Source: JANQRV01 sp964533785
GTDB taxonomy: Bacteria > Bacteroidota > Bacteroidia > Chitinophagales > Saprospiraceae
Length of the DNA stretch: 14,988 nucleotides
Direction of reading: 5' to 3'
NCBI GenBank assembly: GCA_964533785.1
Contig: CAZHNG010000156.1
Location: 1-14,988 of the forward strand
Positions within the stretch are counted from its first letter, which is position 1; every line of letters begins with the position of its first letter. A program made the translations under genes and the position numbers. The notes beneath the pieces are model-generated. The model was not told where the DNA came from. It saw nothing but the letters and a program-made list of their open reading frames with translations, and did not search any database. Shown in pieces: positions 13,876-14,988 of this stretch.

Positions 13876-14949
13876 ATGGCATCCATATATTTAAATAGGA
13901 GCAAACTCAGACATAATTTTCAATACCTTGACGGTTTGTTTAAGGATGAAGGGATAGAATGGGCTATCGTAACCAAGTTGTTATGTGGGAATAAAGTATT
14001 TCTGCGAGAAGTGCTTGATCTTGGTATTAAAGAAGTTTGCGACAGCAGGATCAGCAATTTGCAGGCTGTCAAAGAAATTGATCCCAACGTCCAAACGGTA
14101 TATATAAAGCCTCCTCCTGCGGGCATTGTAGAAGAAATTGTCAGGTATGCAGATGTAACTTTCAATTCCGAGAGTGAGACGATCCGCATGCTGTCAGAAG
14201 AAGCTCAGCGTCAAGGTAAGATGCATAAGATAACGATCATGATCGAATTGGGCGACCTCAGAGAGGGGATCATGGGGGATCATCTTATCGAATTTTACCG
14301 CAAGATCTTTGAATTGCCCAATATTGAAATTACGGCGATCGGAACTAACCTGACTTGCCTGCACGGGGTTATGCCTTCGCATGATAAATTAGTTCAGTTG
14401 AGCTTATATAAACAACTCATTGAAGCCAAATTTGATAAGACCATTCCCTGGGTAACGGCAGGTACTTCGGTGGCCTTGCCATTATTGTTTCGAAAGCAGG
14501 TACCCTCGGCCATCAATCACTTTCGGGTAGGCGAGACCTTGTTTTTTGGCAATAATTTGGTGGATGAAACGCTCATCGAACACATGGAAACGGGCGTGTT
14601 CAAATTGGAGGCTGAAATCCTTGAAATCACCGAAAAACCGGTTGTTCCTTTTGGACAATTGGGAAGTAATGTTTCCGGAGATGTTTTTGAAGTAGATGAA
14701 AATGATTACGGACGGAAGTCTTACCGTGCCATTATTGATATAGGCTTATTGGATATCTTGCCTGATACGCTGTTTCCTGAAGATCCCGACTTAAAAGTCG
14801 TTAATGCAAGTTCCGATATGCTGATCATCGACCTGAAAAATAAATGGAAAGAATACAAGGTAGGAGACAGTATTATGTTCGACCTCAACTACATGGGCGT
14901 ACTGCGTTTATTGAGTTCCGATTACATAGAAAAGAAAGTTATTGAATAA
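13876..14949 (+). CDS. Alanine/ornithine racemase-like PLP enzyme
   Basis: A 357-residue PLP enzyme with the alanine-racemase type N-terminal TIM barrel, best matched to the alanine/ornithine racemase (Orr-like, COG3457) group. The likely PLP lysine is K34 in WAIVTKLLCGNKVF, in place of the K-A-x-x-Y-G motif of classical alanine racemases. The R-V-G-E-T-L-F-F-G block (217-225) corresponds to the R-x-G phosphate-binding loop near the C-terminal side of the barrel. The C-terminal third forms the beta domain. It interconverts D and L forms of an amino acid; which one (ornithine, alanine or other) is not fixed by sequence. The ATG is 6 bases after the symporter stop, so the two are surely co-transcribed. 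It is probably catabolic or scavenging, not the cell-wall alr. Confidence 0.87.
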   Translation: MASIYLNRSKLRHNFQYLDGLFKDEGIEWAIVTKLLCGNKVFLREVLDLGIKEVCDSRISNLQAVKEIDPNVQTVYIKPPPAGIVEEIVRYADVTFNSESETIRMLSEEAQRQGKMHKITIMIELGDLREGIMGDHLIEFYRKIFELPNIEITAIGTNLTCLHGVMPSHDKLVQLSLYKQLIEAKFDKTIPWVTAGTSVALPLLFRKQVPSAINHFRVGETLFFGNNLVDETLIEHMETGVFKLEAEILEITEKPVVPFGQLGSNVSGDVFEVDENDYGRKSYRAIIDIGLLDILPDTLFPEDPDLKVVNASSDMLIIDLKNKWKEYKVGDSIMFDLNYMGVLRLLSSDYIEKKVIE

Positions 14950-14964
14950 AAATTACCGTAGATT

Positions 14965-14988
14965 ATGGCAAAATGTTTTGCACTCCTG
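14965..14988 (+). CDS. Start of a next gene, cut by the window end
   Basis: ATG 14965, 15 bases after the racemase stop, opens a frame M-A-K-C-F-A-L-L that runs off the end. The spacing fits a further operon member. Only eight codons are visible, so the product cannot be named. Confidence 0.4.

Overview
The window looks like chromosomal DNA from a Bacteroidota bacterium, probably near Saprospiria/Lewinella-type organisms. This rests on family content and style, not on a marker gene. The signs are: a paired heme-motif/PSD1 lipoprotein and Tat-exported DUF1501 protein, a bacterial GH3 enzyme, a DUF4199-like membrane protein, a small protein family typical of Bacteroidota, almost no Shine-Dalgarno sequences, and A+C-rich intergenic tracts of the ATAACCC/ATAAACC type. 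No rRNA, tRNA, CRISPR array, prophage or intact insertion sequence was seen.

Region 1 (1-1502): a small DoxX-like membrane protein on +, then a minus-strand Uma2-family nuclease-like gene. Upstream of the Uma2 gene lies a very short minus-strand ORF (1335-1436) that encodes a 33-residue peptide with a textbook lipoprotein signal.

Region 2 (1503-6861): a second DoxX-like membrane protein is followed closely by a 1076-aa lipoprotein (two CxxCH heme motifs, DUF1549, LamG-like, DUF1553/PSD1), then a Tat-exported DUF1501 protein. This looks like one cell-envelope module with a membrane redox-type protein, an anchored cytochrome-like protein and an exported alkaline-phosphatase-fold protein. A 19-residue hydrophobic ORF overlaps the stop of the big gene by ATGA.

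Region 3 (6862-8940): a 450-base non-coding stretch holds a hairpin-rich repeat bracketed by copies of a short CATTGCTCAT repeat. A formate/nitrite-transporter family gene and a dps gene follow. An 18-bp perfect palindrome lies upstream of dps and a 34-bp perfect palindrome lies just after it.

Region 4 (8941-11675): a DUF4199-like membrane protein, a small Bacteroidota protein with an unusually strong ribosome-binding site, and a GH3-family adenylating enzyme, then 312 non-coding bases.

Region 5 (11676-14988): a GNAT acetyltransferase, ribosomal protein bS21 (rpsU), a sodium:solute symporter, an alanine/ornithine-racemase-like PLP enzyme and the first codons of another gene. From rpsU onward the gaps are only 6-15 bases, so these genes are probably one operon that couples uptake of a small solute, likely an amino acid, to its racemisation. 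A ribosomal protein gene at its head is unusual.
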